From Aquarana catesbeiana (taxonomy: Eukaryota > Chordata > Amphibia > Anura > Ranidae): a DNA stretch of 64,000 nucleotides. The position numbers were made by a program, and so were the translations under genes. Numbering within the stretch: position 1 is the first letter of the stretch; every line of letters begins with the position of its first letter. Shown piece after piece: positions 1 to 13,398 of the stretch. Location: contig NC_133325.1 of the NCBI RefSeq assembly GCF_042186555.1, positions 293,466,609 to 293,530,608 on the forward strand, read 5' to 3'. The notes below the pieces were generated by a model. It was not told the origin of the DNA and searched no databases. It saw only the letters and a program-made list of their open reading frames with translations.

Positions 1-201
1 TGTACAGGTACATTCTTTCTGTAGTAGCTAATTACTAATTTCCTGAAGGTATATCAGTATACAAACATCTGTATAAAACCACCACTTTGTATCCCCCCTT
101 CTTCTTTTTCTTTATATCGTAAAACTGTTGCAGTAGTAGGAGTATAAATAGCAATAATAATAATAATGGAAACAGAAGTTGGTAGGTTACAAGTTCAAAT
201 A

Positions 202-251
<50 letters not shown>

Positions 252-2046
252 TAAATTAGTTTTACTCTGCAGATATCACGCATCTAGCGGTTCCTCAGTT
301 CACACATATGGCAATGACACTGCATGTCAAATTTCATACAGTATAAAAATATATACATAAATAAATGTATGCTTGTGACACATGTTTTCAAAAACAAATA
401 TTTTAACCAGGCCTAATATATTGTACGTGTTGCAGAAATCAATTCACTGAACACATTCTCATTTCAAACTCTAGTCAGGATAAGGGGAATATAATGCTAG
501 CAGGTTTAAATTGCATTAGATTTAAGTACAGGTAGACAAAGTTTTATTCCAGTTTAGGCAGAGGTATTTCAACACACGATCATTTTATTGTAAAATATGA
601 ACTGTGCCCTCTGAGACCATGAAGCAAGTACAAGAATAGATTTAATCCTCCATGTGATGCATTTTTATTGTATTTTTTCTGTTACTAAATGACAGCAAGA
701 GCACTGCAGAATTTGGATTGTTCCTGTAAGTGCCATAGCCACATATTTATATCGAGATCAAACAGGCACCCCAAAGAATTTGCCACATTTGTAATCTGTT
801 GCTTCCTTAGTTTTGGATGTCACATTTTATAAACACAATGGAGTTGCCAAAAGAATACATTTTTTCAGTTAACCAAGTGAACTTATGTTCACATTAAACA
901 CCCAATCATGTGCAGAGGAATATATAAAATAAAAAACGATATTGTTTTCACATAACTGGATTTTTTTAAAAATGAATACAGATTGAATTAGCTAAGTGAA
1001 AAAAGTCTTTTGCTAAATCCTGTGATGGCCTATCCCAAATCACCTGCACATGCTTTCTTGAATAGATTACACCTAGGTGTTCATTGTGGAATGATATAAA
1101 AAGCATTGTAACATTGGATCCTGGACAGCATTCCACATCCAAGCAAACAACACTCCATATATTGATTTAAGTTATTTCTGCTTATTTATTTTGTAGTTTG
1201 CTAATTGATATATAAAATATGTTCATTGTATTCATTTTGAAAGCATCCTGACTTTGCAGCATTTCATCACAAGTGCCAAAGGAAGCTGAGATCAGCAGGT
1301 TACTGCATTTCATCATTGCTCTCTAACAACTAACATTTCATTTACATACATAAACTGGGAGATTTTATATTGTTTTCACTTTCCTGTAGAAGTCTAAATA
1401 CTTTTAAATTTATTGACTTTAGCACTGCTAATAATCCTAACATTTAATACAGAATTTGCAATATAATAATATGTTAAGACTTCCCACAGATGAGCAGATT
1501 TCTTTCCAAGAAAACTGTCAAAGTGGATATCTGCCATTCTCTATAGTGCCAGGGAACAACACATTCATTATCCCTATTGAGAAGAGGGAATGGTGGCATA
1601 GAGACTGTCCAACAAGCCGGAAGAACTCATGACACACACTAAGGTGGCCTTTTATGGCTTTAGCATTGGGCTATCAAATCAGGTGTTAATGATTATAACT
1701 TACTTCTTGGTTACATTTGCCTTTTACCCATGATCTGTAATTGTTTCCATAAGCATTACTGAGTTCAGAATTGTTTACTAGAAGAATTAAACAATAGGAC
1801 ACGTGTGAGCTTGTAAAACATTCTAGAATACTCACAAATTTCATTATGTGTTGAGGTACTGGCATTCACAAAGCATTTGCATTAATTTAGGACACTGATA
1901 CTGCTTTTACAAATGTTTAATGAATCCATGGGTTGTGTGCACACGTCCAAGTCAAGATTTTTTGTTCTCCTCTAGAAAGCCAATACTGAAATGGAAGACA
2001 GAATTGTCACATCTTGTTACATATAGTCATAGCTTAAATATTTTCC
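1..2046. other. AT-rich anonymous sequence, no gene seen
   Basis: No ORF with a recognisable domain, no terminal inverted repeats and no repeat family I can name. The only clear structure is a (TA)n microsatellite at 203-248. Probably intergenic or intronic sequence. Confidence 0.6.
203..248. repeat. (TA)n microsatellite
   Basis: About 46 bp of uninterrupted TA dinucleotides. Short open frames across it encode only Tyr-Ile repeats and are not genes. Confidence 0.95.
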
Positions 2047-2068
2047 TTAACCGCTTCAGCCCCGGAAG

Positions 2069-2774
2069 CAATGGCATCACTGGGGGGGGGGGCAGAGGGG
2101 GCCCTGACCCCCCCAACATTATGCTGTGCCCCACCATGTGCCCCCCCAATTAAAATTTTTTTTTTTTACAAAAAGGCAATGTCTTTTTGTTTGTATTCGT
2201 AGCGGATGCGCCACATCTTACTCGGGCCACCGCTGGAGTAACACAGTCTCTATTGAGAGGGAGAGCGTCCCCAGTCAGCTTCTGAGGGTGATTCCTCCCC
2301 CCTCCCTCTGCTCGCTGACACTGCATAATGCGAGCGCTCACACAACCACGGCCGCCCGATCTGCTCTTTCCCCTGCATTCTTATTGGCAGGGAGAAGAGC
2401 GAGTTGCAGGAAGGACTCCACTAGGACTCTCAGTTACCGAAAAAACAGACTGATTTCTCCCGTCCTTAGGACAAGAGAACCAGCCTGTAAATTCCAAGAG
2501 ATGCCAGACCAGCGCTGTCAATAGCAGGGGCAGGACAGCAAGAGGAAACTGGGGAACCTCACAGTGGCAGAACACCAGGGCCCGGTGGCAACAACCTTTG
2601 CAACCCTGCTAGTTCTCCCCACTGCTTTGGACCCTTATATTTTCTTGGCATGCTGGTGACATATATCTCTTGTTTTCTGCCACCCTGGGGGGGTGCCCAA
2701 TAGAGTAGGAAGGGAGCTCACTGCAGAACATGTGAAAGGGCCATTGTGGGATCGTAGTAAAGGGCCCCAGGGTG

Positions 2775-2848
<74 letters not shown>

Positions 2849-2929
2849 GCATTTTATAGTTGCCCCCCTACTTTTTGTCCCTGTTCCCCCATGTGCCCGC
2901 CCTAAATACGAAAGCTGGAGACGCCCCTG
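2069..2929. mobile_element. Nested hAT-like non-autonomous element
   Basis: Splits the left end of the surrounding TTAA element between CCCCGGAAG and the normal continuation (tttcctgaccag). Its ends are CAATGGCATC and, on the other strand, CAGGGGCGTC, which fits hAT-type CAGNGGCG termini. The flanking 8-mers are cccggaag and cccggttt, a decayed duplication matching at 5 of 8 positions. It contains G/C homopolymer runs and a TA microsatellite and has no coding capacity. Confidence 0.65.
2774..2845. repeat. (TA)n microsatellite inside the nested element
   Basis: About 72 bp of TA repeats with a single phase break near 2801. Confidence 0.95.
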
Positions 2930-3857
2930 CCCGGTTTTAACCCTTTCCTGACCAGAGTACTTTTTGCGATTTGCATTGCATCGCTTTAACTGACAATTGC
3001 ACGGTCGTACCACGTTACACCAAAACAAAATTTATGTCCTTTTTTCCCACAAATAGAGCTTTCTTTTGGTGGTATTTGATCGCCTCTGCAGTTTTTATTT
3101 TTTTACGCTTATAAACAAAAAAGAGCAACAATTTTGAAAAAAAAAACTATTTTTTACTTTTTGATATAATAAATATCCCCCAAAAATATATAAAAAAACA
3201 CATTTTTTCCTAAGTTTAGGCCGATATGTATTCTTCTAAATATTTTTGGTAAAGAAAATCGCAGTAAGCATATATTGATTGGTTTGCGCAAAAGTTATAG
3301 CGTCTACAAAAATAGGGGATAGATTTATGGCCTTTTTATTATTCATTTTTTTTTTATTAGTAATGGCGGCGATCTGCGATTTTTAGCATGACTGCGACAT
3401 TATGGTGGACACATCGGACACTTTTGACACTATTTTGGGACCATTATTATTTATACAGCCATCAGTGCTATAAAAATGCACTGATTACTGTGTAAATGAC
3501 ACTGGTAGGGAAGGGGTTAAACACTAGGGGGCGATCAAGGGGTTAAGTGTGTCCTAGGAGTGATTCTAACTGTGGGGGGGAAGGGCTACCACTGACATGA
3601 CAGCGATCACTGTCATGTCACTAGGCAGAAAAGGGAAATGCCTTGTTTACATAGGCATCTCCCCATTCTGCCTCTCCGTGACACGATCGCGGGACCCGCG
3701 GGCACGGTCACGCTGTACGCGGGGGGCGCATGGGCACCTCGCCGGGGCACACGCACGCCCATTAGCTCCGCCGATTAAGGGGGACGTACAGGTACGCCCA
3801 TTTGCCCACCGCTGCCATTGTGCCAACGTATATTGGCGTGCAGCAGTCAGCAAGTGG

Positions 3858-4334
3858 TTAAAGTGACATTAAACTCTGATTTAAAAAAAAAAAAGTTTAT
3901 CCAAGTATGTTTTCTTAGCTTCAAAAAGTAAGTTCTATTGCTCTCAACCTCCTCCAAATTCCTTTTATTTACTGTGACCTGACTTCCTCTTAGAGATTGG
4001 CTACATTTGTTTTCCTTGTTCTCGCTGTATGTGGAAGCATGACCACCCTTTGCTTGCTCCCTAGATGGACTAGAGACTATGGAATATGGTATGGGTATGG
4101 TATATGTAGCGTGCATAGAGCAGTGCACATGATCTCAACTAATGGGTTCTGTTTGTTCCAAATAAAAGAAAATAAGGGGGAAAAGGGAGATATTCTGGAG
4201 CTCACGGAGGACGTTACAAGGAGGCAAAATCACAGTAGGAAGCAATTTCATGAACAATAGACTACAGGGTGATTGCATAGTTGATGTGTATGGATTCTTT
4301 TTGGAGAACAGGAGATCAGTTAATGTCACTTTAA
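3858..4334. mobile_element. TTAA MITE abutting the previous element
   Basis: A perfect 15-bp terminal inverted repeat, TTAAAGTGACATTAA at 3858-3872 and its complement at 4320-4334. The first TTAA is also the last TTAA of the 2047-3861 element, so the two lie head to tail with one shared target site. Open frames inside show no domain. Confidence 0.8.
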
Positions 4335-7300
4335 AGCAAAATTAAAGTTTGTTTTTCAATGCAAACAGTCTGATAATGCAAGTTAAAAATACTGCTTGGA
4401 GGCCCACTTGCAAAATTGTGTGTCTTATGGCTTTTTAGAAGGTCTCCAGCTGCTGCACAGGACCTGGAATTCTCTTGGCTTCAGCTCTTTTTGCTGCACA
4501 GCTCAGAGGTCATAGGCTTTCTACAGTTCCCTCTTTCTATGGAAATATGCTAGTACAGTATATTTGCATACCAACCAGAGGCCATCACTGCATGTTCAGA
4601 ACAATGTGGTCTCTCTCAAGCTGGACTTACATGCATTGATATTCGGCCGGTTCAGTGTGGCCACTGTCGGTAGATTGACTTCTATCAATAGGATGCAGTT
4701 CTTATCTATGTATCCTAACGGCAGGGATGTCTCCCCACTGTCAGAATACAATGACACAGTGGGGAGGGTTCTTGCATCCACATCAAATGTGTGGATGGGG
4801 AAATTGGGTCAGTTTTTTTTTGTTCAACCCTGTCCCTCCCTAAGGAAAGATTAGGGAGGGACAGAACCACTCTATTACACACCCAATTCCTGGCAAAGAA
4901 TTAAAATAATCTCAACAAGAAAGGAATGTTATACTTTCATCACCTCCCACCAATGCAGGGAAATAGACTAAGCAAGATGGCATATGGATATTATGTGATA
5001 TAGATAATGCAAAAAGTAGCATTCATGCATGCATACACAAATTTTAACTTGCTATTTAGAGTAATTGTTTTAAAAAATACATACACTGTATTTATACATT
5101 AGTTTTATTTGAAGGAAGTGAATTATTTTTCAGATTTTTAGAAAAGATCAATCTTTTTGGTTAATTAATATGAGCATAAAGTGGAAACGTTACCCATAAC
5201 ATGTTATGTTCTTTAACAAAAGAGCATACATTCCACATTAATAATTATGCTACCAAAATTAGTGAGTGCTATAAATTGCATAAAGGAAAGCTCCTGATTC
5301 TTCTTGCTGGAGGCTGCCATTTTGTTGAAGCTCAGAGCAGTCACTTCCTTGTTGGAATCTCTCCCCCCTCTCCTTGGTCTCAAAAATGACATTTCACTTT
5401 CTTCAATTAAAATGTGTACATTTCCAGCCTTGATTGTATGTCTTGGCTCAGATATAAAAGAAGGCTGACAGAAGTTTTACAGTGCTGACATTCACAGATC
5501 AACTGATGAGGGAGAAAGGATAGAATATCAGGGAGATTATATGAGACACTCCCCTTGAAAGTTTAACTCTTTTGTGAATCCCTGGGCAGCAGAGTTTGCT
5601 TTGTCACCTATCCTGCTTTTCTTTTCTCTGTCCCTAATCTGTGTTCTCTTTGCACAGTTTGTGTAATTCCTATTGCTTTCTTCCCCCTCAGCAACCGTAA
5701 ATCTTAAAGCTGTCAGATGATCGGCCCCTAGGGGCTCAGATTTTAGGCACAGTGCTGAGAATAGAGAGCAACTGAGCATATGCAGAGCGGGAGACAGTGT
5801 ATTTCTAGATTTTAAATGGTATTGACTGACATTTTTAAAGTTTTACATAGCTATGCCAGCAAAAGGGGACAGCCTGAAGTGATCTTTCAGGACTTTTTGA
5901 CTAAGGTTCCATTTTAATTAAAACACTTAAAAAGACATATTTTAATATGTTTGCTTTTGATGGATAATATCAAGGCCACTGAAAAGCTTATATTTTTAAC
6001 TCAGTATAGCCTTGAATTTAAAACATCTCTAACATCAATCATCAGTAAAAATGGCTCTGTAAAAATATGTACAATTTATTTCAGATTGTTGTACCATTGC
6101 TGTAAAGTAGAGAGTAGAAAAGTATCTGCTTAAGACAATGCTTTTCATCAATAGGGAAGGTTAGCCAAGTTAAGCTACTTGGTGTAACTTCACTATCTGT
6201 AGAAAAAATGTATTTGATATATATATAATTGCTGCTCAAGGATTTTGCAATAAAATGCCCTTTCAATTCAATCTGCAACCAGCTACAACTGGCAATCAAA
6301 TTCAAATAAGGCCCTTTTTATCAGAGTGTTCTGTCCAATGATGGGGTGCAGAACTCCCCCAAGAATGTAACTTTCTGCTCATGTAGATACTTTATGAACC
6401 AATCGCTTTTTCCACCATTAAAACATTGGAACTGAGCTTATCACTGTAGCAGGAAATCACTTAACACTCAAAGTGTGCTAAATCCTTGTAATGTTTGCAA
6501 CTGGCCAGGGGGAAATTGCATTTTTCCTGCAAAAAGTGGAGTTCCACTTTAAGGGCAGTATGAAGCAATATTAAAAACTGGCTATGTAGTTAATATCTAA
6601 CTCCTTTTTGCAAAGATTATTATTCATCTCTATATAAATGTTCTAAATCTTATTGCATCCTAGTTTTTGAATATCTGTCAACCCCTGTTCAGGTCGTCAT
6701 ACCAATCCCATCTCATACCACTTGTTGTTTGAAAGACTAACTCTAAAATCATGTGCAGGATGTCATGTATAATAAGAAAATGAATGTTGCCACACATGCA
6801 GTCCATTCATGAAATGCCAAACTATTTCTCCATCCAAGGAACTAAAATATTGGGTGAAAAGGAACAGTAACTCCATTTTTACAATAAAAACAAGGCTTAC
6901 TGGATTTTCACTTTGGGCATTTATTTCACTATTAGGAAAATTCAAACATATACGTTTGGCCTGAGTGTGCCACAGTTCACCAATGTTCAGTGTATATTTT
7001 CCTCCATAATTATGAAGTCACAGACAGTTCCCAGAACTGCAATGTTAGTGAAAACTGATTTAGCTTCTTTCTGCATGTAAAGAAAACTTCTTGTGGATCC
7101 TGCCAGAACATTGAGTCTAGGGATGAGCTTGGGTATGGTCAAATCCTGGAAGTTAGCTGTCATTGCTGGACCAATGAATCAAAGGCGGGGGGGGGGGGGG
7201 GGGTGTTATACTTTCAGCTATCTAGCAAAGCTATTTTGCAGTAAATGCAAGGAAGCTCAGACCTCTGCAGTGTATAAATGTACTTTTACTACACAAAAAT

Positions 7301-9679
7301 GCTGTATATACAAATATTAGGAATACAATACAAAACTGACAGATATATCAAGCAAGATGCCTAGCAAATAAGCAGAAACTATGATCTGTAACAGTGGAAA
7401 TACACTTAAAAGTTACTTTACTCTGGTTACTGTGTGCTTGTGATCTCAGTTGACAATGAGGACTCAGGCTTCTTAAGCAGTTGCAGGAGAATCAGGTATC
7501 TTCTTCTTGCCTGGTACAGACTTTTCCTCTTTGGTCTTAAGGCATGATGAGAGTCCCTTCCAGCTTATGCCTGACAACCCTTTTATATGTCAGGTTGTTT
7601 ACCATAGTTACCGACAACGGTTACACACTTGCTTGCCTTAACAACAGACTGCTCCAACAGTTCCCATTGTTTGAGGACAGCCTGGATTACCAAGGCATTC
7701 GTTTGAGCAGCATTCTCAAACAAACTCAACAGTAACCTGATTTATGTTTCTATCTAAACAGGTTGTTTTTAAAAACTAGTCTGATGGAGAAAATCATGAA
7801 TTTAATATATATATTTATATCAAATGCAACACAACATTAACCTAATATGGCCATGTGCCCTTATTAGTAAAATATGTCACAGGCATTCCTGCCTCTTAGT
7901 GTATGTCAGCTAACTGCTATGTATGGACTGAACCCAGGCCCCAACCCAAGCTATTTACTAACTGGGGCGTTATACTGTCCTGTGCAGTGAACTGAAAACT
8001 CAAGCAATGTTATTGGCTATCACAGCTGCCTTACAAAAACTTCAACAACCCCCCCTTTATTTTTAGAGATAAGAGGAGGTGGTGTTTTTTTGTCCAAAAC
8101 AGCAGGGCAGTTCAGGGTTACTTTTCCTCCTCAACGCTGTCCCTCTAGGACAGGAAGTGGGCTATTGGCAGGATCACAAGGTGAAATTAAGGGAAAAACT
8201 TGAAGAAAAAAACAAAAAACAATGCAGCCACTGCATCTAAGGTCTGGTAAGCTGCAAAACATTACATTGTTGTTATTGGGTTTAGACATGATAATAAAAA
8301 TTAATAGGAGAACAAATATCCAGCTTCCACTTTGATGACACAGACCTTCATTTAAATGCATTCCCAGCTACCTTTTATCATTTATAATCAAAAATCGAAA
8401 TATAAGAAATATTAATATCCCTTCTATTAACTTGTATTATAACATGTGCATATTCCAAAGCATATTACACAACATTGTACTGGAGTATGCTTTTTTCTGA
8501 TTTCCTCCCAAAATACTTAACTTTAGTCGCATTACCCAGTGAATGTATTTTGCTGAATTAAAGTCCCATCGAACTAGGCTATTTCAAATGGGATCATTTT
8601 TTCAATTTGCATGCTAAGATCCTCTAGGGATTACATTTACAATGGAACCTTTTTACACACATTTGTACCAATGGAATTGTTTTTAATAAGCTTGCAATAT
8701 TATTATTTCTTTATCTTGAAACTAAAATTAGACTTTTTTTAAATTTTTGACAGTTCTGACTAAAGTACTGTACCAACATATGTCACTTTGAGTAAGAATT
8801 TACAAGGCTTTATTTCACCAAAAAGATGAAAAAAAACAAAGTTTACCATGCAAATTTTTTTGATTGCTTCAAATTTTATCGCCTGATTCCTCATTTCCAT
8901 GCAATTTTTTTTCTGTGCACAAGAGCAATTACCATCTCTTGCACTGTCCATAGAGCGAACAGCACCCAAATTTTATTTTTTTTACAAAATAAGCTATGAT
9001 AATATACATTACACTCTTCCCATGCTGGATTTGCAAACCACGGTCAGGGTACACAAGCAATGTTTACAGTCAGTCCTCCCTATTTACTGTGGGGTCATGG
9101 GAATCCCTTTGTGGAACAATTTTATAGAAAAGGCGCTATAAAAGGTCTTTTGATAGAAACTGAATAATCAGACTTTATTATAATTATGTAGACTTATTTT
9201 TGAAAGATTTATATTTCCACACCAATTACTTTACTAACTTTATATGAGCCTAACCCTTTAGTTGCTCTGCTCAGATAAAGTAAGCTGTCATGGTTTCTGT
9301 CTGTTGACAGTACAAGCATACAAAATGCACACCAGTGGCTTAGCTGGAGTCTGAAATCCCAGTGTACACCTTGGCACCTTCTACTGTGGGGATGATAGCA
9401 TGCTTTGATAATACCTTTAGGTGCTTCTTTCTTTCTTTTTTTCTTTCTTTCATCTGCTTTCCCTTTCCTGCTGCACCCCTTTAAAAATCAATCATTAGTA
9501 CTCTGGCCCTTTGATGATGGGTCCCAGGCTAGAGCAGCAGGACACTCAGTGTGACCCTTACAAATATCTTACAATGCTACTGCATCTAACACACCCTATC
9601 CTGCAGTTTTCTAAATGAGTCATATAGAAATAAGGTAATCCTTTTTGGATTGGTTCTGTGATTTCATAAATGTAATGGC
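4335..9679. other. Anonymous sequence, no gene recognised
   Basis: More than 5 kb without a recognisable protein domain or RNA gene. A likely right end of a TTAA repeat (gtggagttccactttaa) lies near 6537-6553, but I cannot pair it with a left end. There is a 17-nt G run at 7187-7203 and a TTTC-rich tract near 9425-9460. Short open frames are AT-rich and domain-free. Confidence 0.5.
7187..7203 (+). repeat. Poly-G tract
   Basis: Seventeen consecutive G. Homopolymers of this length are prone to assembly or length error. Confidence 0.9.
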
Positions 9680-10117
9680 TTAAAGGCTAAGTTCACCTTT
9701 GTTCACCTTTTTTTTCTAAATTCCAGCTCCTCTCTGTACCAACATAACATTAATGTACTTATTTTGCAAAAATAAAACAGCTTTCCATTAATTCTACACA
9801 GGCTTACCTCACTCTCTTCCTAGTTGTTTAAATACACTTCTCGATTACTTCTGCCTTACTTCCTGGTCAGACTTTAGGTCATGACACAGGAAGGAGTTGA
9901 CCAGCTGATCTCATTAGCACACACCCTACATCATCTATCCTCAGGAATGAGGGAATCAGTAATGGAGCAGTGTGTTTAAACAGCTACGAAGAGGTAAGCC
10001 TGTGTAGAATTAATGGAAAGCTGTATTATTTTTGCAAAATAAGTACATTAATGCTAAGTACACAGGGGGGGCTGGAAGTTAGAAAAAAAAGGTGAACAAG
10101 GTGAACTAAGCCTTTAA
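9680..10117. mobile_element. Foldback/MITE with long inverted repeats, TTAA ends
   Basis: Begins TTAAAGGCTAAGTTCACC at 9680 and ends with GTGAACTAAGCCTTTAA at 10117. The arms are long: the stretch with gcaaaaataaaacagctttcc and ttaattctacacaggcttac on the left returns as its complement on the right (about 9964-10060). About 160-bp arms flank a unique centre of roughly 110 bp. There is no coding potential. The terminal TTAA suggests a TTAA-specific transposase acting in trans (inference). Confidence 0.8.
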
Positions 10118-10256
10118 ATTAAAATTCACATATTTCATTATTGCTTAAAAATACACCAATGGCCTGTTCACACCAGCAGCTGACCTAGAATGCAGCTGCT
10201 GCTGTGCGGTATGATAACACTGATGCCGCTATTCAGCATCTTACTGTTTGCTTTTT

Positions 10257-11107
10257 TTAACCACTACAGCTCCGGAAGGTTTACCACCCTTCATGACCAG
10301 GCCATTTTTTGCAATACAGCATTGCGTTACTTTAACTGACAATTGAGCGGTCGTGCGTTGTACCCAAATAAAATTGTTGTCCTTTTTCCCACAAATAGAG
10401 CTTTCTTTTGGTGGTATTTATTTTTTGTGCCATAAGCAAAAAAAGTCTGACATTTTTGAAAAAAAAAATACAATATTTTTTACTTTCTGCTATAAACCAT
10501 AGCCAATAAAAAATTTTTAAAAATCTTATTTCTTCATCAGTTTAGGCCAATATGTATTCTGCTACATGTTTTTGGTAAAAAAAATCCAAATAAGCGTATA
10601 TTGATTGGTTTGCGCAAAAGTTATAGCAACTACAAACTATGGGATATTTTTATGGAATTTTTATTTATTTATTTATTTATTTATTTTTTCTTAGTAATGG
10701 CGGCAATCAGTGACTTATAATGGGACTGCGACATTGCTGCGAACAAATCAGATATTAAGTGACACTTTTTGGGGACCAGTTACACCAATACAGTGACCAA
10801 TGCTTAAAAATATGCACTGTCACTGTAATAATGACACTAGCAGGGAAGGGGTTAACATCAGGGGTGATCAAAGGGTTAAATGTGTTCCATGGAAGTGCTT
10901 GCTAACTGTGTGGGGGATGCTTTAACTGTGGAAAGACAGAGATCCCTGTTCCTGCTTAGCAGAAACACTGGATCTCTGTCTTCCCTTGTCACAGAAGAAA
11001 TTGCAAAGAGAGGTGCCCCAGGGATTGTACGGGCAAAGGAGGTAAACCAGAATTTGAAGAAGTAACATTGTGTAAAAAAGTACTCTTTTACACAATGTTA
11101 CTTCTTT
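10257..11107 (+). mobile_element. Relic of the CCACTT TTAA family
   Basis: Left end TTAACCACTACAGCTCCGGA at 10257, followed by the same body as in the 2047 and 61757 copies (gacaattgagcggtcgtgcg, tttgcgcaaaagttatag, aatggcggcaatcagtga). It can be followed to about 10880; beyond that are two hairpin-forming stretches (10931-10982 and 11057-11106). No clear AAGTGGTTAA right end is present, so the right boundary is approximate. Confidence 0.65.
11057..11106. repeat. Perfect hairpin
   Basis: 21-nt arms at 11057-11077 and 11086-11106 are exact reverse complements (aagaagtaacattgtgtaaaa on the left) around an 8-nt loop. Probably the internal palindrome of the surrounding transposon relic. Confidence 0.85.
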
Positions 11108-11619
11108 AAATGTCACAAAGGGACATTTTATTAAGTTCTATCGACCACAGTGCAATGCAAGGTGGTGGGTTGCATTGCACTGTGCTGCACTGCTCTGAAA
11201 AAAGTACTGCATGCTATCCTTTTTTTTCTGCGCACACCACTACAAAGAGTGGTGTGAACTGGCCTGGTAGGAGACAAGGCATTGTGCCCAGCACAGTCCC
11301 ACCACACCTAGCATGAACAGGCTCTGAATGTAATACCCATATTCAAAAATATATAAACTACATTAAGTTTAAAATTGTCTTGTGTATCATTTTATAATTA
11401 ACCAATAGGATTTTTATCTCTTAAGTGATGAAAATATATGCATTGGAAAATACAGATAAACCAAGATAAAGAGAGAAATACAGCAATGGATCAAAAATTC
11501 CAGGGTCTCAAACTTCATTAAATGATCTACCCAATGTAATTTTAAATAAATGTTATGGGAATTATAGCTACAACTGGGACTACGAGAAGGAATGTACAGG
11601 ATATCAAATCATGTTAGAA

Positions 11620-12112
11620 TTAAAGAGGAACTGCAGTCTGCTCACATAATTTGTAATAAAAACATCTTTGCCATCCTGAAGCTTCCCTCCAACCACTTTG
11701 CATATTATTTTATATATACTGTGATTCTGTACTTGGCAAATATGCTGCAGAAATCTCCCTCCACTGAGTCTGGCCGCATCCATTTTAACTGTGGGCAGCT
11801 GAATCTGCCGCCTGTTCACTTCCTGGATTTACACAGACACACAGAGGCACACCTCCAGCCCTGCAGCTCTCTCATTGGCCCTCTTATGACTCACCCCCCT
11901 CTCTTCCTGGTAAACTCTCACAAGAGTAAGAGAGAGAGAGAGCTGTGCATGATGTAATAAGCCTAGGTTTTTTACCAGACAAGAATCAGGTAGTGGACTG
12001 TATAAGATATTTACTGGCAGAAAAAAAATGTTTTACTATCCAAAGTTAAAACAACAAGGGTAGAAGATTTAATAGATGAAAAGATGATTAAATGACTGAA
12101 GTTCCGCTTTAA
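11620..12112. mobile_element. TTAA MITE
   Basis: Ends TTAAAGAGGAACTGCAGTC (11620) and GACTGAAGTTCCGCTTTAA (ending 12112) form an imperfect terminal inverted repeat with TTAA at both tips. The interior has a (AG)n stretch near 11931-11942. No coding capacity; a 121-codon open frame (11592-11957) crosses the element boundary and is rejected as a gene. Confidence 0.8.
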
Positions 12113-13390
12113 GTTCACTAAATATTAATCCTGATTGTCTACAGGATTATACTTAGCATGATGGCAATTACAACTGCAAAGGAGATGGGGGGTACTTAGT
12201 AGAAGACCTGTTAGAGTTGTCTGTCATTAATGTGGACCTGAACTAAAAAAAAATGAAGATTTAATATGTAGGAAACATCTAGATATGCTAATTGTGCTTA
12301 ACCATTACCCCTCAAAAACTACCTCTTGACTGGAATTCCTTTTAAAAAAAGTAACACACTTTCTGTGCCCAGGCATGCCTGTAGCTAAAGCGTCATAGTT
12401 GTATTTCTTTGTGAGGTCATCCAAGACACTTCTGTGTATGACTGCTAATCTCCGAAGATTTGGCCAGAGATTTGGTGATGTTACTGCTATGCTTCTCACT
12501 GTTCTTGCTAGAGAGATAGCTGTACCTTGGGATGTGCAATTTTTTCTCAGACTCAGTGCAAAGGGAAGGCATGGTAAATCTGTAATGGGGAAGAGATCAG
12601 CTGCAGATAGTCTACAGGCAACGATGGTGGCATTATCTTTACCCTTTGAATGGCATTATTGGTACAGCTTCCTAAATTCAGTACCTCTTACTTCATCATA
12701 GTGAATTCTGCTTACCACTGAAAACAGAGGGTTTGCAACTCGTTGACTGTTTGCAAAACTAATTGATAGTTTGCAGAACTAACTCTGTTTCCTTTTATTA
12801 GTTTGCAGAACTATCCTGGTCTTGGCATTAACAGTCTGTCAAGACCACTTCAGGTCTTTTCATTCTGTTACTGAATAGGAGGTTTGGGAGTTTACTGTTT
12901 AATTATTTACTAGCTACGCAACCTTATACTGTATCTAAATGGTATAGAGCTGCACAAATAGATAATTTTATATGTTTGTGCATTAGGTAAGCAAAAATGT
13001 GTAAATCTTGTTAAAGTGCTATGGCTCCTGTTATGTATCATTGTTTTTAAAGTGTAAACTTAAGTATGCCTGTAGACAAAAGCAGTTTTCCTATGTACAC
13101 ATGTGCCTGGGAGAGAAGTGATGACCCTATACAAGCTGTCTTTCTTTTTTGTTGCAACACGTGCTAAAATATTCAAAGTAATCTAGATACAAACAATCAC
13201 TGTTCCTTTGTTGTGATACTGGTTGCTAAAAAACAAATGAATGCTGAAATCAGATGGATTTTGAATATTGGCATTACTCTTTGCATTGTTTTATTAAATA
13301 TTAATGAAAAATCTTGCAGGTTTTTCAGAGTTTATAGAGAACTCTGGTCATGGATTTACCACTGCAGGCTGTGTGGTTTACTAGAGCATG
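12113..13390. other. Anonymous sequence
   Basis: No gene seen. Three imperfect copies of a tagtttgca(g/a)aacta phrase lie at about 12748-12813, a short local duplication. Confidence 0.5.
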
Positions 13391-13398
13391 TGTGTTAC

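Larger units (their letters stand above)
2047..3861 (+). mobile_element. TTAA-flanked non-autonomous DNA element (ranid CCACTT-end family), interrupted
   Basis: The left end is TTAACCGCTTCAGCCCCGGA at 2047 and the right end is AAGTGGTTAA ending at 3861, so short CC(A/G)CTT inverted ends are flanked by TTAA on both sides. TTAA target sites are the hallmark of piggyBac-type transposition. The interior resembles the copies at 10257 and 61757 (shared phrases such as tttgcgcaaaagttatag and aatagagctttcttttggt). It encodes no transposase. A second element (2069-2929) sits just inside the left end; without it the copy is about 950 bp. The piggyBac assignment is inference from the TTAA sites. Confidence 0.8.

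Noticed and set aside
11592..11957. 121-codon frame
   Set aside because: Begins outside and ends inside a TTAA MITE; no domain.
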